Shown in pieces: positions 46,880 to 60,300 of a DNA stretch of 64,000 bases (its first letter is position 1; every line of letters begins with the position of its first letter). A model generated the notes under the pieces. It saw only the letters and a program-made list of their open reading frames with translations, did no database searches and was not told the origin of the DNA. The translations under genes and the position numbers were made by a program. Origin of the DNA: Phragmites australis (lineage: Eukaryota > Streptophyta > Magnoliopsida > Poales > Poaceae); NCBI RefSeq assembly GCF_958298935.1, contig NC_084922.1, positions 15,564,501 to 15,628,500 on the forward strand, given 5' to 3'.

Positions 46880-49090
46880 GACACTTAGAATATGAGTCAA
46901 ATCAAGGTGTTATAGTTATTAGTGAAAGAAAATATCTTCTATGAATAAGGTGTGATGAGAGCTTAATTTATTTGAGTGGTTCAAGCTTAGAGAAATAGCG
47001 GAGAGAAAAGGATTGTCTACAGTGATCACAAAATTGGTTGCCCTCGGTACTTTGTGCACACTGTCAGTATTTATATTGTCTTTCAGAGTATAATGGTACA
47101 AACAAGCTCCTATGGGGGATAGAGATACAAGCTACTACATAAAACCAGGACATATGCATGACCAGCTTGGTAAAATATTGCTTAGGCTCGAGGTCAAAAT
47201 ATCAGCCTCTCTAATGATATTATATAACCGTGGTAGTAATCATGATGATAAGTAGTTATAGTGTTTGACCAGTCGCCGACTATAACGCCGGTCTAGTCTT
47301 GCTTGTCAGGCCGATGCCAGCCACATCGTGGTAGAGATCATATGGCCAGTGGACCCTTTGCCACTAATCTTTCTTGGGGGCTCTAGAGGAGTTCTGAGTC
47401 TGATAACCTCGGACTTAGTCCAGCAGAGCCATGTCTCCAATACTATATACTATACAAGTAGTACACATCACATTTCCCATGCATGCAGATGCAGTGCAGT
47501 TTCCTTGGCGTAAAAGGCGTCACCACTACTGCTACGGTTGTGCTTACATTTAATTTACCAGAGGCAGAGACGTAAGCTAGCGGACAAGTGGTGATGCCAA
47601 TCATGCAAGTCACTCCACTACACCGTGCGGCTTCTTTCCCTGCACCAAGTGACACGAGCTCGGCGATCGACGGATAATGACAAGCGCTAGGGCTTCGTTC
47701 GCATATGTTCACGCACGTCCTCGATCGGCCGGTCTCCGGCTGGTTCGGCATGCTCAGCTTGGGGTCCCCATCTCATGCTGTCGCCGGCGTGAATCACCTT
47801 CATTGATAACACTGCACGCACACAAAGCGTGCCCCGGACCCGGCCGGAGTACGTACGGAGTCACCGGCCAGTGGACCAGCGGATGGAGGACGATCTCATC
47901 TGCCTCTGCCTGCCTGTGCGGCGGCCTTTGGGCCCATCAGCCAGAGTATGACACACGGTACTGGAATGTTGTTTTGCAGCGATCGAGAAAGAAGAACGAC
48001 GTCGATCGGCCACCGGTGCAGCGCCGAGTGCAGCTAGGGTCGGAGCAGCCGGGACACCGAGTACCGTTGGCGGCGCCGGTGGTTTGCTGCGGGTGGTGGT
48101 CGGCCGGGCGTGATGCATTCTGAGGAGGCCTGTGTGAAATACGCGCGAGTCAGTCAGTCTCGGAACAAAATAATGGTCGATACACTAGCTAGCGAGTCAC
48201 ATGCGTCCAGGCCCAGCAGCTGATGCTTGCGTCGGTCTGGTAGCGCTTGTCGATTCTGTCGCGAGCCACCTGCGCGCATCGTTCGATTTGCAATGCATGA
48301 ATCAATCAGATTCACGTACGTGAATCTTTTGAGGTCCGTTCTCAGTGCTCGATCGAAATCTTTTGCTGCACCTAGCTAGCACCCCTCGAATTAATGTACA
48401 CGGTATATATGCCAAAATCACAACGAATGAATCGAGTAAAGTAGTTGAACTTCTTAGCAAAAATAAAAGAGGAAAAAAGAGTAAGTAGTTTTCCCGCGCA
48501 AAGACATGCTGCAGTACTGATCGATTGCTTCGTCGGGGGAAAAAGAGAAGAGTACGGATTGGTTCTGTACAAAATGTTCACGATCGTGGCGTCAACTCTC
48601 CAGAAAAGCCGCGAAAGCATGTGCGCTTTCTGTCAAGGTCATGGAGGCTCCTTGGTGCTACTGCTAGCCACTTCCTTGCACAGTTGCACGCATGCACACA
48701 TGAATACAGAGAGAAGACGTGGCACTCGAGTGCTGAAATTTATGAGGCCGAACAACCAACCAGCTGCTGCACCTGCATCGATCTGCAGTACTTCATCATC
48801 CAAAGCAGCATATTGATGCCAGTACCTACATGGCTTTGCGCGTCAACGACTTTTGAGGCACCCTTCGCCAGTGACCAGATAAAGTCCAGAGCCTCAATTC
48901 GGGCTTTGCATCTCTTCACCCCCACTTCACACTTACACAAGATCAGTCAATCCTCTCTCCCAGCTCTCCTTCACTACTTAGTACTACTTACCTTGGCCAA
49001 CCTCTTTATCCTCTCTCTACCTTGGTTGGTCTCAGCCTCAGGGTGATCCATGGACGTTGGACGCCTGCTCCACTTCTTGTGCATGCATGG
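46880..49090. other. Intergenic DNA and CLE upstream region
   Basis: No recognisable gene. Several overlapping GC-rich ORFs (47677-48123 and 48525-49046) show no domains. The last few hundred bases contain CT-rich tracts typical of a plant 5' leader before the CLE start codon. Confidence 0.4.
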
Positions 49091-49096
49091 CAAGAG

Positions 49097-49420
49097 ATGA
49101 CCAGCTTATGCATGCCCCGCGCCCTCCTCCTGCTCCTCTTGCTCTTCTTCTTCCTGCAGATACCACTGCTGCTTAGTTCTAGTTCGGTGTGCGCCTTCGT
49201 CGTCAACGACCATGCTGACGACTCTGTCGCGGCGGCGGTGGCGGCCAGGCGGCGTCTTCTTCCCGTGCCCGTGGCGCGGCAGGAGTCGGTGAAGCTGACT
49301 GCGTATCCACGGAGCATGGGGACAAGAAGGAGAAGCAGCCGCCGCAGCAGCGGGTCGGCGTTCATGAATGCAGTGAGCAAACACCAAGTGCAGAGCGGCG
49401 CCAACCCGGACTCTAATTAG
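49097..49420 (+). CDS. CLE family signalling peptide precursor, TDIF-like
   Basis: Single-exon 107-residue precursor, typical of CLE genes. After MTSLCMPRA comes a strongly hydrophobic signal peptide (LLLLLLLFFFLQIPLLLSSS), then a variable, Arg-rich linker, and at the extreme C-terminus the CLE motif HQVQSGANPDSN directly before TAG. The motif matches the TDIF class (H-x-V-x-SG-x-NP-x-SN, 8 of 12 residues), made by CLE41/44-type genes and sensed by PXY/TDR-type receptors to keep vascular cambium cells dividing. Positions 4 and 7, normally proline with position 7 hydroxylated, are Gln and Ala. The start at 49097 is the first ATG in frame; a second ATG at 49112 would shorten the signal peptide. 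Function as TDIF is inference. Confidence 0.85.
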   Translation: MTSLCMPRALLLLLLLFFFLQIPLLLSSSSVCAFVVNDHADDSVAAAVAARRRLLPVPVARQESVKLTAYPRSMGTRRRSSRRSSGSAFMNAVSKHQVQSGANPDSN

Positions 49421-49496
49421 CCAGCCGGCTAATCGATTCACCGGCCTGCCGGAGTTGCTGCGAGTGATGTTGTATCTTGTACATGCATGTGTATGC

Positions 49497-49620
49497 TTTA
49501 GCCTGTTGCTCATAGCAGAACATGGTCACATTTTTCCGCTTCACTTGGTTAGCTTTCCATGAAGTGCTTTTCAGGATCTTGTATTGTCTTCCATCAATGG
49601 TTGATAACTAATCCTAATAC
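49497..49620 (+). repeat. CLE 3' flank, related to 60948-61060
   Basis: GTTGCTCATAGCAGAACATG and the following CATTTTTC, CTTTTC and AGGATCTTGTA(T/A)TGTCTT blocks recur at 60948-61060 in the same order and orientation. Confidence 0.7.
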
Positions 49621-50950
49621 TTGACTCCGACATCAAGTAAGAGTAGTTTTTTTCATACTATGCGTCAAAAAAAGATTGATTGATTTACCTTAAGTAAAAG
49701 TTAGCAAAAACTTTAGCCTATAGCAAGTGGTCCGGAAGGTTACATAGTCAGATGAGTCAGAATTATGAAAACTAGCAGAAACCCCTGCGCAATCAAGGTA
49801 CCGTAATCCTAATACCATATGAAATATGATTTCAGAATCAAATGCATTTGTACACAATGTGTGTTTCACAATCCGAATCTCTAATGCGTAGAAGTATTAA
49901 ATGGCCCGCGCTAGGCTTGTGTAATTGTGTTAGCCGACATCATACCGATGAGATAAAAGGCAGCACCATTCCAAACTATTGTGGGGGAGGAACATGAGAT
50001 TTTTTAAAACGATCAAGCAGGAGATCTGCATATTATATTTTAAAAAAAAGGAGTTGAGTCTTGAAAAACGTTACACCGACCCTAAAAGGGAAGCACCATT
50101 GCTTTAGAATTGCCCCCAAAAAGAAAAACGAACACCTACCTCAAGAGGACACACCATGGGCAAACACGAAAGCAACACCACCAGCACTACCTCACACGCC
50201 TCACAAGGTGCAGCCATCTAAATGTATAAGCGACTCAAGATGATGCCGTGGAAGAATCTCCTTAAGTTGCTTCACATAGCCCTCTATCACATCTTCATTA
50301 AGATTACCATTCTTCCAAATAATGCCGAAACTCTTCAACATCTTTAGATTGGGTTGTCTCGCCCTAGCTTTGGTAGCAGGACGAGAGGTCATACGTGGAG
50401 CAGACCCTTGAGATGATGGCTTAACTGATGAGCACTTCAACTTGGGAAGAACATCTCACATTGGATGTGGCTTGGAGACCACAAGTTGTTCGACAATTTG
50501 TTTCTTGTGTTGAAGATCACTAGGTGGATCCCCGCACACAAAAATGTTGCTCCCCTAGAAAACTTGATCATCGATAACCAAAGAGTTTGAAACTTCGGCA
50601 TCCTCGGAGGGAACCATAGGTGTCAAAAGTAAACAGAAAGCATCTTCATGAAGCTTGAGGTCAAGTACACTTGAGTCTCTAGTCGAGGCCCCATCTGGTG
50701 GAGGAGCTTGCTTGCAACGAGTGACTCGCAAAACCAACTCTACTTGGTTGTTAGGAACTGGAGTCAGAGCTATTGTATCACCATCTGAACACGACAATGC
50801 AAGGTCGTCCATTTGTCGATGAGGGACAACAATGACATGCAGTGATTATGAGCCCGACACAATAGTGCAAATTGAGGAATGAGAGATTGACAATGCTTTC
50901 ACCATGGAAAGAACATGAGAAGAACTCCAAAGAGATTGTGTCAGACGGAA

Positions 50951-53352
50951 TGTAATGCCCTAGGTATTCACATACCCAAAGGTCAACTCCTAATAACTAA
51001 ATGCTACAAAGTCTAGAACTCTTTGGCAAAAAATGTTGGCAGAGTATCCCTTGTATATGCCCTCTTCTTGGACAAACCAAAATCGCAAAGTTTCCATAGG
51101 CATAATAGTTATAAGCAGAAAGTAAGCATCATAGCCTAAGCTGGGACCCGATACAACTCATAAACCTAATACATCTGACAAACACAACCTTGAACCGCTT
51201 AACGGATCAAGCTAGAAATTACCATTTTAAGGCATTACTGAAAAGATTAAGTATATGTGTAAGTGTGCTGAATGTGATACTACCCATTTCCATGCATGCC
51301 GCCATGGGCGGACGCGGACCCTATGAGTAGGGGGCTTTCTCTTCTTCCTCCTTCACCTCCACCTCTTATTCCTCTTTTTCTTCTCCATCCTCCTCCTCAC
51401 CTCTAATCTTCAATGGAGTTCCAGACAGTAGGAAAGGCTAGAGCCCCTGTTAAGATCCGCCCCTGAATGATGTGACCATTCGGTACTTAAAAACCAAATG
51501 AAACACAAGAGTGAGTAAAAACAATAGAGTGGGTGAAAACACTCAGTAAGTACAACACGGAACTTGAAAGAACATACACCATCGAAATCCATGAAAAAGA
51601 GAAATAGTAGAGTTTTTCTTTATTCTTGAAAACAACAATTAACGATAGTTTCCGTCTAAAACAGACCAACCTGAATTTCTTGAAAACCATTGATGGAATA
51701 GCAGTTTCTTTCTGAAACAAATAGTCTGGAGTACATCCTTAGCATTTACCCGTAAAGCCAAGCAAGTGGGGCAAACACTTACTCATATGAACCTTAATAT
51801 AAGATGCAAATTTCACATCTGGTACCACCGGCACTTTAATGAAAGGTAAAGGAAAAACACATCCATAGATTGGAACAACCCATGTAACTTGAGTGATATG
51901 AAAGGATCATCATGAAAACAGGAATCAAGAACATGAAAAACATTGCATTGAAACTTGAATCTTTGGACAGAAACATGTTCAAGAAACTTAAATCAATAAA
52001 TAATAGAAAATATAAATATTGAATAAACATAATTGAAATGATCAAGAAAGCAAATCAACAACAAGAAAATCATGCCATCATATGATAGGAATTAATAGCA
52101 CATCCATGGATTTGAACACTCCATGGAACATGAATGATATGGAAGACTCATCACATAGACAGGAATCAAGAACATGGAGCATCACATCAAAACTTAAAAT
52201 ACGAAATCATAGGAATGCATGAATCATGAAGGAATCAATAGCAGAATAGATAGAAAGCCAAATCATATGGCACACATCAAGAGGTTCATCATGCAGTTGC
52301 CTTAACCGTGGCAAGAAATTGACTATGTGTCATTACCATCGACACTCCCTACACATGTGGAACTAGATTATACTTAGAAATTTCCTAGAATGTCCACATG
52401 GCTATATGGTGGATATCTGAACTAATCTCTCTATCCAAACCCCAAAATCCCCGATTCTTTCATTTCCTGAGAACTCGACCAATATTCTGGGGTGCTCGCT
52501 AATCGAGCCATAGCTTTTATTCTACTTAACCATTAAGTGCAAATAAATGCATCTGGAGCTTCCACTGGAAATTTCCTATGACTTTGCTTTTAATCTTATT
52601 GCTGAATTTGGCATCAATTAAGCTCAGTTTATGAGTTAAACTGCTGCACTTAAATCGGATTATCAATCCTCAATTTTGACGATGAATCCGACCATCAAAA
52701 TTGATTATGAATGGCTAAGGATTACATAGGAGTTACCCTTGACACGAAGATCACAAACTAGTGATAAATTTGGTGAAAGTCCTAATTTTTTTTCTTTTCT
52801 TTCTCTTTTTCTCTTATTTCTTTTCCTTTTCCTTTTCCTTTTCTTTCTTTTTTTCCTTTTTCTTTTCCTTCCTTTCCTTTTCTTTTCTTTCTTTTTCCCC
52901 TACCTTCTTCTTTCCTCTGTTCTTATACCTAGCTCTCTCTTCTCTATACAGATGCTAGCAGCGGCAAGCAGCAGTTGGAATAGCAGCAACAGTGTCGGCT
53001 CCAGCGACTCTAGCGGTCGGCGGTGACGGGCACAAACGGCGGCTAGCGGCGCAAGCCAGGCGACCGAATAGTGCGATGGCATGTGGCAAGGTGATGATGG
53101 AGAGCGATGACAGCGGTCGACGCTGACGATGCAAACTCTAGTGAGTAGCATGGCGCAGAGGGTGGTAGCGAACCGGTGGCACCCTTTGGCGAAGATGCGA
53201 TTAGAGGCGGCGGCCGGTGGCGAGCAACAATGAAAGGTCGCCTGGTGGCAGCATACGATATTCTAGGGTTAGGGTTAAGAGCTCGATCCTGGCCAAGGCT
53301 TTTAAGGCGGTGGCTGACTGACTGGTTTTTTCTCCAATATTCGAGTGTTACA
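50951..53352 (+). mobile_element. Solo LTR, 2.4 kb
   Basis: Begins TGTAATGCCCTAGG and ends GAGTGTTACA (inverted TGTAA/TTACA). It is flanked by CGGAA (50946-50950) and CGAAA (53353-53357), a 5-bp target duplication with one change. Two ~100-bp related segments (about 51857 and 52098, with CACATCCAT, CAGGAATCAAGAACATG) lie ~241 bp apart inside it. No internal retrotransposon genes. Confidence 0.75.
52782..52917 (+). repeat. Polypyrimidine (TTTTC/CTTTT)n tract
   Basis: About 135 bp of almost pure C and T on the plus strand, inside the solo LTR near its 3' end; this is low-complexity sequence. Confidence 0.95.
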
Positions 53353-53904
53353 CGAAATGTGATGTTTGTCACAAACAGCATGAGCAATCTCTCTACCGAG
53401 AGTAGCGGGCAAGGCCAATCAAAAGATAGAAGCATTAAACACTGGCTAAAGGGAGATACTTCCTTCTTCATCGGAAGGGAACCACTCCAAGGATTGCAAC
53501 CCTTCGAAGGTAGCCTCACATGAAGGATGTGATGGTGGTGTTGGAGGAGGAGCAACAACGTGTTGTGGCCATGGAGAAACACAACGACAGTCACTTACGG
53601 GGCACCAATGAGTATAGTGACCAATGCCCCAACACCAAGGACAACGAAGGATTTTGGCAAAACTACCACTTTGTGCTATATGGAGATGCAATGTAAACAC
53701 AGTCCATGAAGCTAGGAATGTTGCCAAGGAGAAAGCATCGGAGGAGAGTTCGACGAAGCGCTTTGTCGTCCCTTCCCGTAAACACAGATCGATCATCTTC
53801 CTTCCACCTCACACATTAGTCCTTGTTTGCTGATTATGGTGGAACAGGTTGAGGTTGCTACAACGGCAGTGGCACCGGCTGCTCGAAGATGAAGGTGACC
53901 AATG

Positions 53905-55580
53905 TACTACCCTAGAACGGGTTATTACAGGCGGATTTTAAACCCTATCAAGACGGTTATAGGTCCCGTCTATGCAAAAGAGTCTATGATATCTAGCTTG
54001 TTACAGACGGTTTCAAAACTGTCTACAATACACTTACACACAACCATCTGTGAGTAGTAAGAGTCACATATGGTGTTTGTTTAAACATGTCTGTGATTAA
54101 TAAGAGTCACAGATGGATTTTATTTAAACCCGTTTGTGTTTATTATCACAGATGATTTTTTTTAAAAAAAATTCATATGTGTCTCCCTTTCCCCTAGCCA
54201 GAAAGCAAATTTTCTTATAGGGGAAAAAGGGTCACACAAATACACACTTTATGATTATCAAATTAAACATATTGACACATTGTTCAAAACATCGATCACA
54301 CATTATTTATAACATTGATCACATATAATTAAGAACACAAAACACATGCATTTGCATATGTATCACAAAGGTTAAGAACATAACATATATGCAAATCACA
54401 CATTATTCAGAACACATAAACTTAACTAGCTATACATCATTGGTCGATCAACATCATATTCTCGAAGGATGAAATGATTGATATCATGGCGACGCCGTCT
54501 TCCAGAAAGACAAAAAGTGATCGACAAACTTGGGTTGATCAACACTGTCTTTCAAAAAGATGAGATGATAGACATCATCTCAGCCTCCTGCATTTCAGCA
54601 CAATGTCAACCCAAGAATCATCTTCAATTAGTAGCTCACAGTCATTCAGATCTGGCTGCACCTTGATGATCTCACGCATCAGCCAGAACTAGACTATGTT
54701 GCTACCAAACCACCAGTCATGATTCAGCAAGAAATGAGCATTCAAGCATGTCTTGCAGTTAATGAAAATGTCTCCATTCTGACAAACCGAATGGAGAATA
54801 TGGTTGATACCGTCCACAGGGTTGACGGAGAGGGCCTTGACAAAAGCAAAGAAGATGAAGTCCACCAGGCCGAAGTCGATGCCAAGAATCCGCGCCGTCG
54901 AAGCCGCCATAGGGACAACCCCATCTTGCCACCTCCTGATTGCTGTGAATTGCACTATTGCAGATCTATGATGAAAACAAGGTTGTGCCATCAGTTGCAT
55001 AGATCAAAGCAATGAAAACCTAATAAACTCCAACTAAACTGCGAAGGAAACCATATGATACTCACCTTGATGCAGTGAAAGGGATTCCCCTCCCCCCTCC
55101 CCCCGGTCGAGATATCGCTTCTTCGACGCTGGTTGCGAGTAAGGACATAGAACACTCCTTGCTTCTCAGTGCAGTGGAACATTTGGATATGACGAGTGAG
55201 GAAGAAGAACACTCATCGTCGCTTTATATTGAGGAGAAATAAGGGGTTGTGTGTGAGAAGCTAAAAGAGCATTGGGAGACGAGTGGTTTGTTTGTGTTGG
55301 AAGCCAAAAGAGCCAGGGGAGACGGGTGGTCAAATTTAAAAATGTTCGTAGGTCTTTAAATGCAGACAAGTGTTTATAAAATCTAGTTGTGTCTACCAAA
55401 TAGATACAGACGGATATTACAAGAAATCGTCTGTGACAATATCACATGTGGATTTTACTAAAATCCTCCTGTGTCTATATGATAGAAACAGACATATTTA
55501 TAAAACTCATATGTGAGTTCATTCACACCTAGACGTCAGTCTTGTTACAGACATGTCTATCTTAGCCAAGATCTACTAGC
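53905..55580. mobile_element. CACTA-like fragment
   Basis: Left border TACTACCCTAGAACGGG resembles a CACTA end with a changed first base. Subterminal ACAGACGG-type words, some ending in TTT, occur in both halves (53925-54170 and 55360-55560) in inverted orientation. The right terminus and target duplication were not identified. Interior ORFs are not recognisable. Confidence 0.45.
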
Positions 55581-55589
55581 TGGCCACAA

Positions 55590-57310
55590 CGAGAGCGAAG
55601 AAGGAACACCACAGGAAGCCATCGTCACCTCTGCATCGACTTGCTGTGAAGCCCAGAGTGGAGGAAATTGATGTAGAGCCAATTCCTGTCACCAACCAAT
55701 GTCTTCGAGCTTTGGTGAGCCTCCCCGCTCCTTGATGCCCCCTCTTCATAGTAACTTAGGTGGTTTTTGTCCCGCCTTCGAGCCGCATGGGCTGGCCATG
55801 GGAACTTTTCCTTGCGGTAGTAGTGTTGTCGCCGCCAGCGCTCCTCCCTTCTCCTCTATGTGCCGGCCTTTGAACCGAGGGCCTAGCAGAGAGCTAGGCC
55901 TCTGTTTCTTGCAGGTGGAGCAAGCGTACTTAGGGGGGTGCTGCCCAATTTATTTTGCAACCCTCTGTAGATGCCCGACCACCTAGTATCGACCAAACCC
56001 GCCACCCTAAGCCGATTCCGGTGAACACTCCGGTGAGGAGCCGTTGTGAGTCCTCACCATCAACCCCCCTTCTTTGTCACGCGGTTACCTATATTGATGT
56101 CGAATGACCCCTTGATATATAGCATGCTTATGATTGAATACATCTCTTCCGAGATGCCACCTATGGAATACATCTCTTTAGAGATATCACTTTATTGAAT
56201 ATCAATTCATCTCATATAGCATGAATCTTTGAAGATTGTGGAATCCTTAATAATCGTGTGAGATATAATAGGTGGTGTGTAAAATGGGTGAAAATTATTT
56301 TGGCGGGGTAGGTAGAGTAGTCCTCCGATGAGGATGTTCCTGAGGACTCGAGTCACCGACGTGGTGCCCGTTGCCAATGTTGAAGATGCATGCCTTAACT
56401 GTATAAAGGATCGAATCATTACGTTGTTATGCTGAGCCAACCCAGTGCAACCATGCGTCCTATTATAGACAGGACTTGACTTTTCTATCTCCCGACCAAG
56501 CTGAACATCTTACTAGGAGGTTTGAGAGCAAGAGGAACCCAAGTGTCTGTCAGGTGCTCCGCGGGGGTGTTTATTGAACCAGACACTTTACAAAGTTCAA
56601 GGTGGTACCCTGTCATCCCTTACGTAGGCCTGGAGCACTTGGGATGTCTTGTAGTATAGTCCGGCAAAGAAGGGTGATTGAAGCATCTCAGTATGATTTG
56701 CTTCTCCGCTTGCAACGGTTGGATGCTGAGCATATCATATGGGTACAATGTACAATCTCTGTAAAGTGTAAATCTATTCGAATAGCCATATCCACGGTCA
56801 CGAACATGCAAGGCAATGACCTCATTTGGTTAGACTCAAGGCATGAATCCTTGACAGGTGAGTGCGTGGACTAGATGTGCGTACGATGATGTTATTGGCA
56901 TGATGTGCGAGGAGCTGAGATGTGTTGTAGGTACACCAGACACATTGATAGGGACTGCGGAGTAAGGTATAGCCCCTCCCAGGACCGAAAACCCCAGATA
57001 TACTTTGTTACCTTATTTAAACTGTTTCAATATTAACAATAGAGAATATAACTGGATATCTGTATAAACTATTTTACGCTTTAAACTATACCGTAAAGAC
57101 TTATCCTTGAGTCATCCTTTATACATCTATCAAACCCTTGGAGTAGTATAGGACTTACCGAGTAGCTTCCATATTCATTCTAGTTGTCATTCAGATGAGA
57201 AGATGGATGTCGATTTCACGGGAAACGAAGGCGCAGATGATGAGTAGATCTAGCGGTCACGTTTGCACCCGAGCTGCATGTGTCTTTGGGTTGTTATTCT
57301 GCTATGTTTT
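55590..57310. repeat. Decayed LTR-type sequence
   Basis: Contains stretches with the wording of long grass LTRs, such as TGTAAAGTGTAAATCTATTC and CCACGGTCACGAACATGC, paralleled by TGTAGAGTGTAAAATCTGAT and GCTCACGGTCATGAAACA at about 59780. Near 55580-55720 a plus-strand reading without a start (HHRKPSSPLHRLAVKPRVEE) is open but not recognised. Confidence 0.4.
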
Positions 57311-57315
57311 TGTTG

Positions 57316-60300
57316 GTGTCACGCCCTGATTTTCAGATTTCTAAAATTTCTAAAATTTTCCAAGATTAAATTATAGTTCGAATAAATAGGATAGGATAAA
57401 ACCTTCAGATTTCTAAAATTTCTAAAATTTTCCAAGATTAAATTATAGTTTGAATAAATAGAATAGGATAAAACCTATTGTCTAAATTAAATTGAATTTG
57501 ACATAGGTTATATTTTGCTTGAAGTGCATTCATGCTGAGAATAGACATTAGGGTTTTATTTGTTTTCGATTGGATTTGATTTGTTGGCTTTTATTTGATT
57601 TGGCTTTGCTTAGGTTTGAAACCTTAGGAATAGAATTAGAATAGAAATAGATAAAGGAATAGAATAAAGATAAAAACCCTAACCTCTACGCAGCCCACCC
57701 TCTCCCTCCTGGCCTGGTTTCCCAGCCCTCTCTCCCTGGCCCTCTCCCGTTCAGTCGCTCTCCCCGCTTGGGTTGCTAGAGCGCCCCGCTCAGCCAGCCC
57801 GCTTCACAGCCCAGCTTGCCAGCAGCCCCGTTCCGCAACCCGCTTGTCTGAAAACTCCCAGAGTTGTTCCACCTTCGCTGTCATCGTCTCTGAGTTGGAC
57901 TCGAGCACGCCACCATGTCCGTGTTGGAGTCCGCCGCCACCTTAAGGTGTCCTGGCCCATCCTAAGACCCTCCCGTGCCGCCTATATAACCCGAGCATCC
58001 CCCTCGGGCCTCCCCTCACCAAAACCCGCCGTATCTAGCGCTAGTTGTCGAGATCCAAGCTCTGCAGCCACAATTGCCACCGCCTCTAGCTGAGCCCACC
58101 ATCAGAGCTACCTACCTCTATCGAAGCCCCTACCACTATCGCTTTTCTTCCCCGGTCGCCGGAGCTGCTTCTCGTCGAGTTCCTGAGCTCTCTTGCTGTC
58201 CCCATCACTGTCGACCATCCTCTGATGCCACACCGCTCTCGATAAGCCTCAAAACAGATTCATCGTTGCCTTCTCATCGTAAACTGCCGCTCATCGTCGT
58301 GCTTCGAGGCCGGCGATGAGGTCAGCGCCCTTCTCTGGTGAGTGTGCCGCCATGATCTCTATCGGCTCCGCCGTATCGGCTCCGCCGTACCCTTCCTCTC
58401 CGGCAGCCCCTTCCCCTCCGTGCCGTCCGATCTAATCTGCATGGCCCAGATTAGATCCCACATGTACCCCTTCATCCACCAGTATCAAGTCGCCATGTGT
58501 CGCCTCTTTAACCAAGTCAACGCCTAAAGCCATGTCACCTAGCAACATCAACTGCCTCATCGCCAAGTCAACTAACTTGCCCACGTGTCAACCCAGTCGG
58601 CCCTACGCAATTAAAAGATGATTCTCAATACAAAAATAATTCCAAAGATTTTTAGTAATTGGTAATTTTACAAATAGACCCCTAAACTTTTTTGTTTTCA
58701 CATAAAAGGCCTTGTCTTTTTACAGATCAGTCCCTAAACTTTTCCATTTTACAAATAGGTCCCTCTATTTTTTACATAAAGGCCCCTAATCTTCTTTTTA
58801 GCGTGACTTTGATGTCCTAGCTTTGTTTTAAGCGATTATTGCACCGTTGAATCCATTTTTTAGAGCTCTATCTTTTTAGATAGTTTTGTCTTGTTGTTCT
58901 TTTATTTTGTGTACTGTTTTTAGTGTATTTTATTTGTGTGCTTTGCCGGTAATTGTGCGATTAGACATCAATGCCCCGGATCAATTTTAGGAACGTCAAG
59001 ACCAGGAGCTAGAGTACACTGAGTAGCAGCAAGGAGAAGGCAAGTGTCCTTGATCATCTTGAACCTATGTTTTAAAATTATTTTCTTACAAAATTGCATG
59101 CAATGTCAATTTGATGGGTAGTCACATATGTTAGGGTTTGCCCTAGTTTTTTCTTCACATCCCTTGAAACCTAGGTGGTAGTTAATGTGATGTATTTTGG
59201 GTAGATTTGCTTAGCCATGCTGTCAGGATGTTGGAAAGTGTCATATACTTGAGTAATGAATATATAACAATGATGGTTAAAACAATGATGAATTTGATAT
59301 AGCAACATGGAACCTCAGGTCTTAAGCAAATAGGGGTTTATGGAGGTGATTATAGATATGTTTTTGGTTTAGTCTTTGCTCAAGTGACCTAAGTGAGGAT
59401 CGGTTCGTGGAGCGACAACCCAAGACATTCCGTACAAACACGAGGCCAATATGGGTAGGCTTAGCCGATTAATTAAGGTTCTTCTAGTGTTGTGTGGGCC
59501 AGATTGGAGGCATGGATGAGGGAAGTTAATTTCTAGATTCCACAAGGCATAAGAGGGGGCTTCTGGGTAGGAGTTAGACTGGTGTAAATCCTGACGGTGA
59601 AACCTAGAGTGATGGTGACAAATATTAGAAGGATTCTTTGCAAAGGCTTCGTAAAGATCTCCTGGCAACACACCGCGGAAGTGTGTAAAGTGCTTGGCTG
59701 GCACTGCAATATGGAGACTTTAGTCATCTGCTTGCAGATGATGAAATCATGACTCATGGAAAAGTTGTATAACATCTGTAGAGTGTAAAATCTGATATAT
59801 CAACCGTGCTCACGGTCATGAAACACTTGAATCCTTATATGATTAGTTAGTTTTTGGTTTTGGTTATGGTTTGGTGGTGCTGGTGGTACTAAATGGTTAT
59901 GGGTTACAACGTGGTCAGCTTTAGGTGGTGGTTATTGGGTCTTTTGGGTTACATTCATTTAATAACTGCTTAATGCTTCTGAATTACATTATTGTTTCTT
60001 TACTCATATTTACGTAAATATACCATATGTTAGCCTATTCTTATTGAAAGCTTAAATTTCATTATTTTCCCACACTTACTAAGTACTCCATGTACTTACC
60101 CATGCTATCTCCCACAATATATATGCTACTCAGTGGAGAACTTTGAAGATTTTTAAGATGACGACCTGTTGATCTAGGAGTGTGTCTTCCGGTCGGTGCC
60201 TGTGGAGTGCTTGGTCACCAATGCTTTCGTCCCGTTGTTGTCCTGTAGTTGCTATCGTTTAGCCAATAGAGTTGTTTAGGTGAAGTCTTTAATGTAAGAG

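Larger units (their letters stand above)
50201..53796 (-). pseudogene. LINE-like ORF1 relic split by a solo LTR
   Basis: Minus-strand part 1 (53796-53446) reads FVELSSDAFSLATFLASW and then a CCHC knuckle CPWCWGIGHYTHWC. Part 2 (50812-50201) reads MDDLALSCSDGDTIALTPV and ends KSFGIIWKNGNLNEDVIEG with HLESLIHLDGCTL, resembling the C-terminus of ORF1 proteins of grass LINE-type elements. Two in-frame stops lie in part 2 (near 50552 and 50460). The 2.4-kb LTR between them explains the gap. No endonuclease or reverse transcriptase is seen nearby. Assignment is by pattern only. Confidence 0.45.

Noticed and set aside
48525..49046. 173-residue plus-strand ORF upstream of CLE
   Set aside because: Unbiased, domain-free reading ending just before the CLE start; probably CLE 5' leader and spacer.
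49106..49513. ORFs on the strand opposite the CLE gene
   Set aside because: Shadow frames of the CLE coding sequence, rich in Arg and Glu runs from its Leu-rich signal peptide.
52739..53026. Phe/Leu-rich ORFs at 52739-53026
   Set aside because: Translation of a polypyrimidine tract; looks like a membrane protein only by composition.
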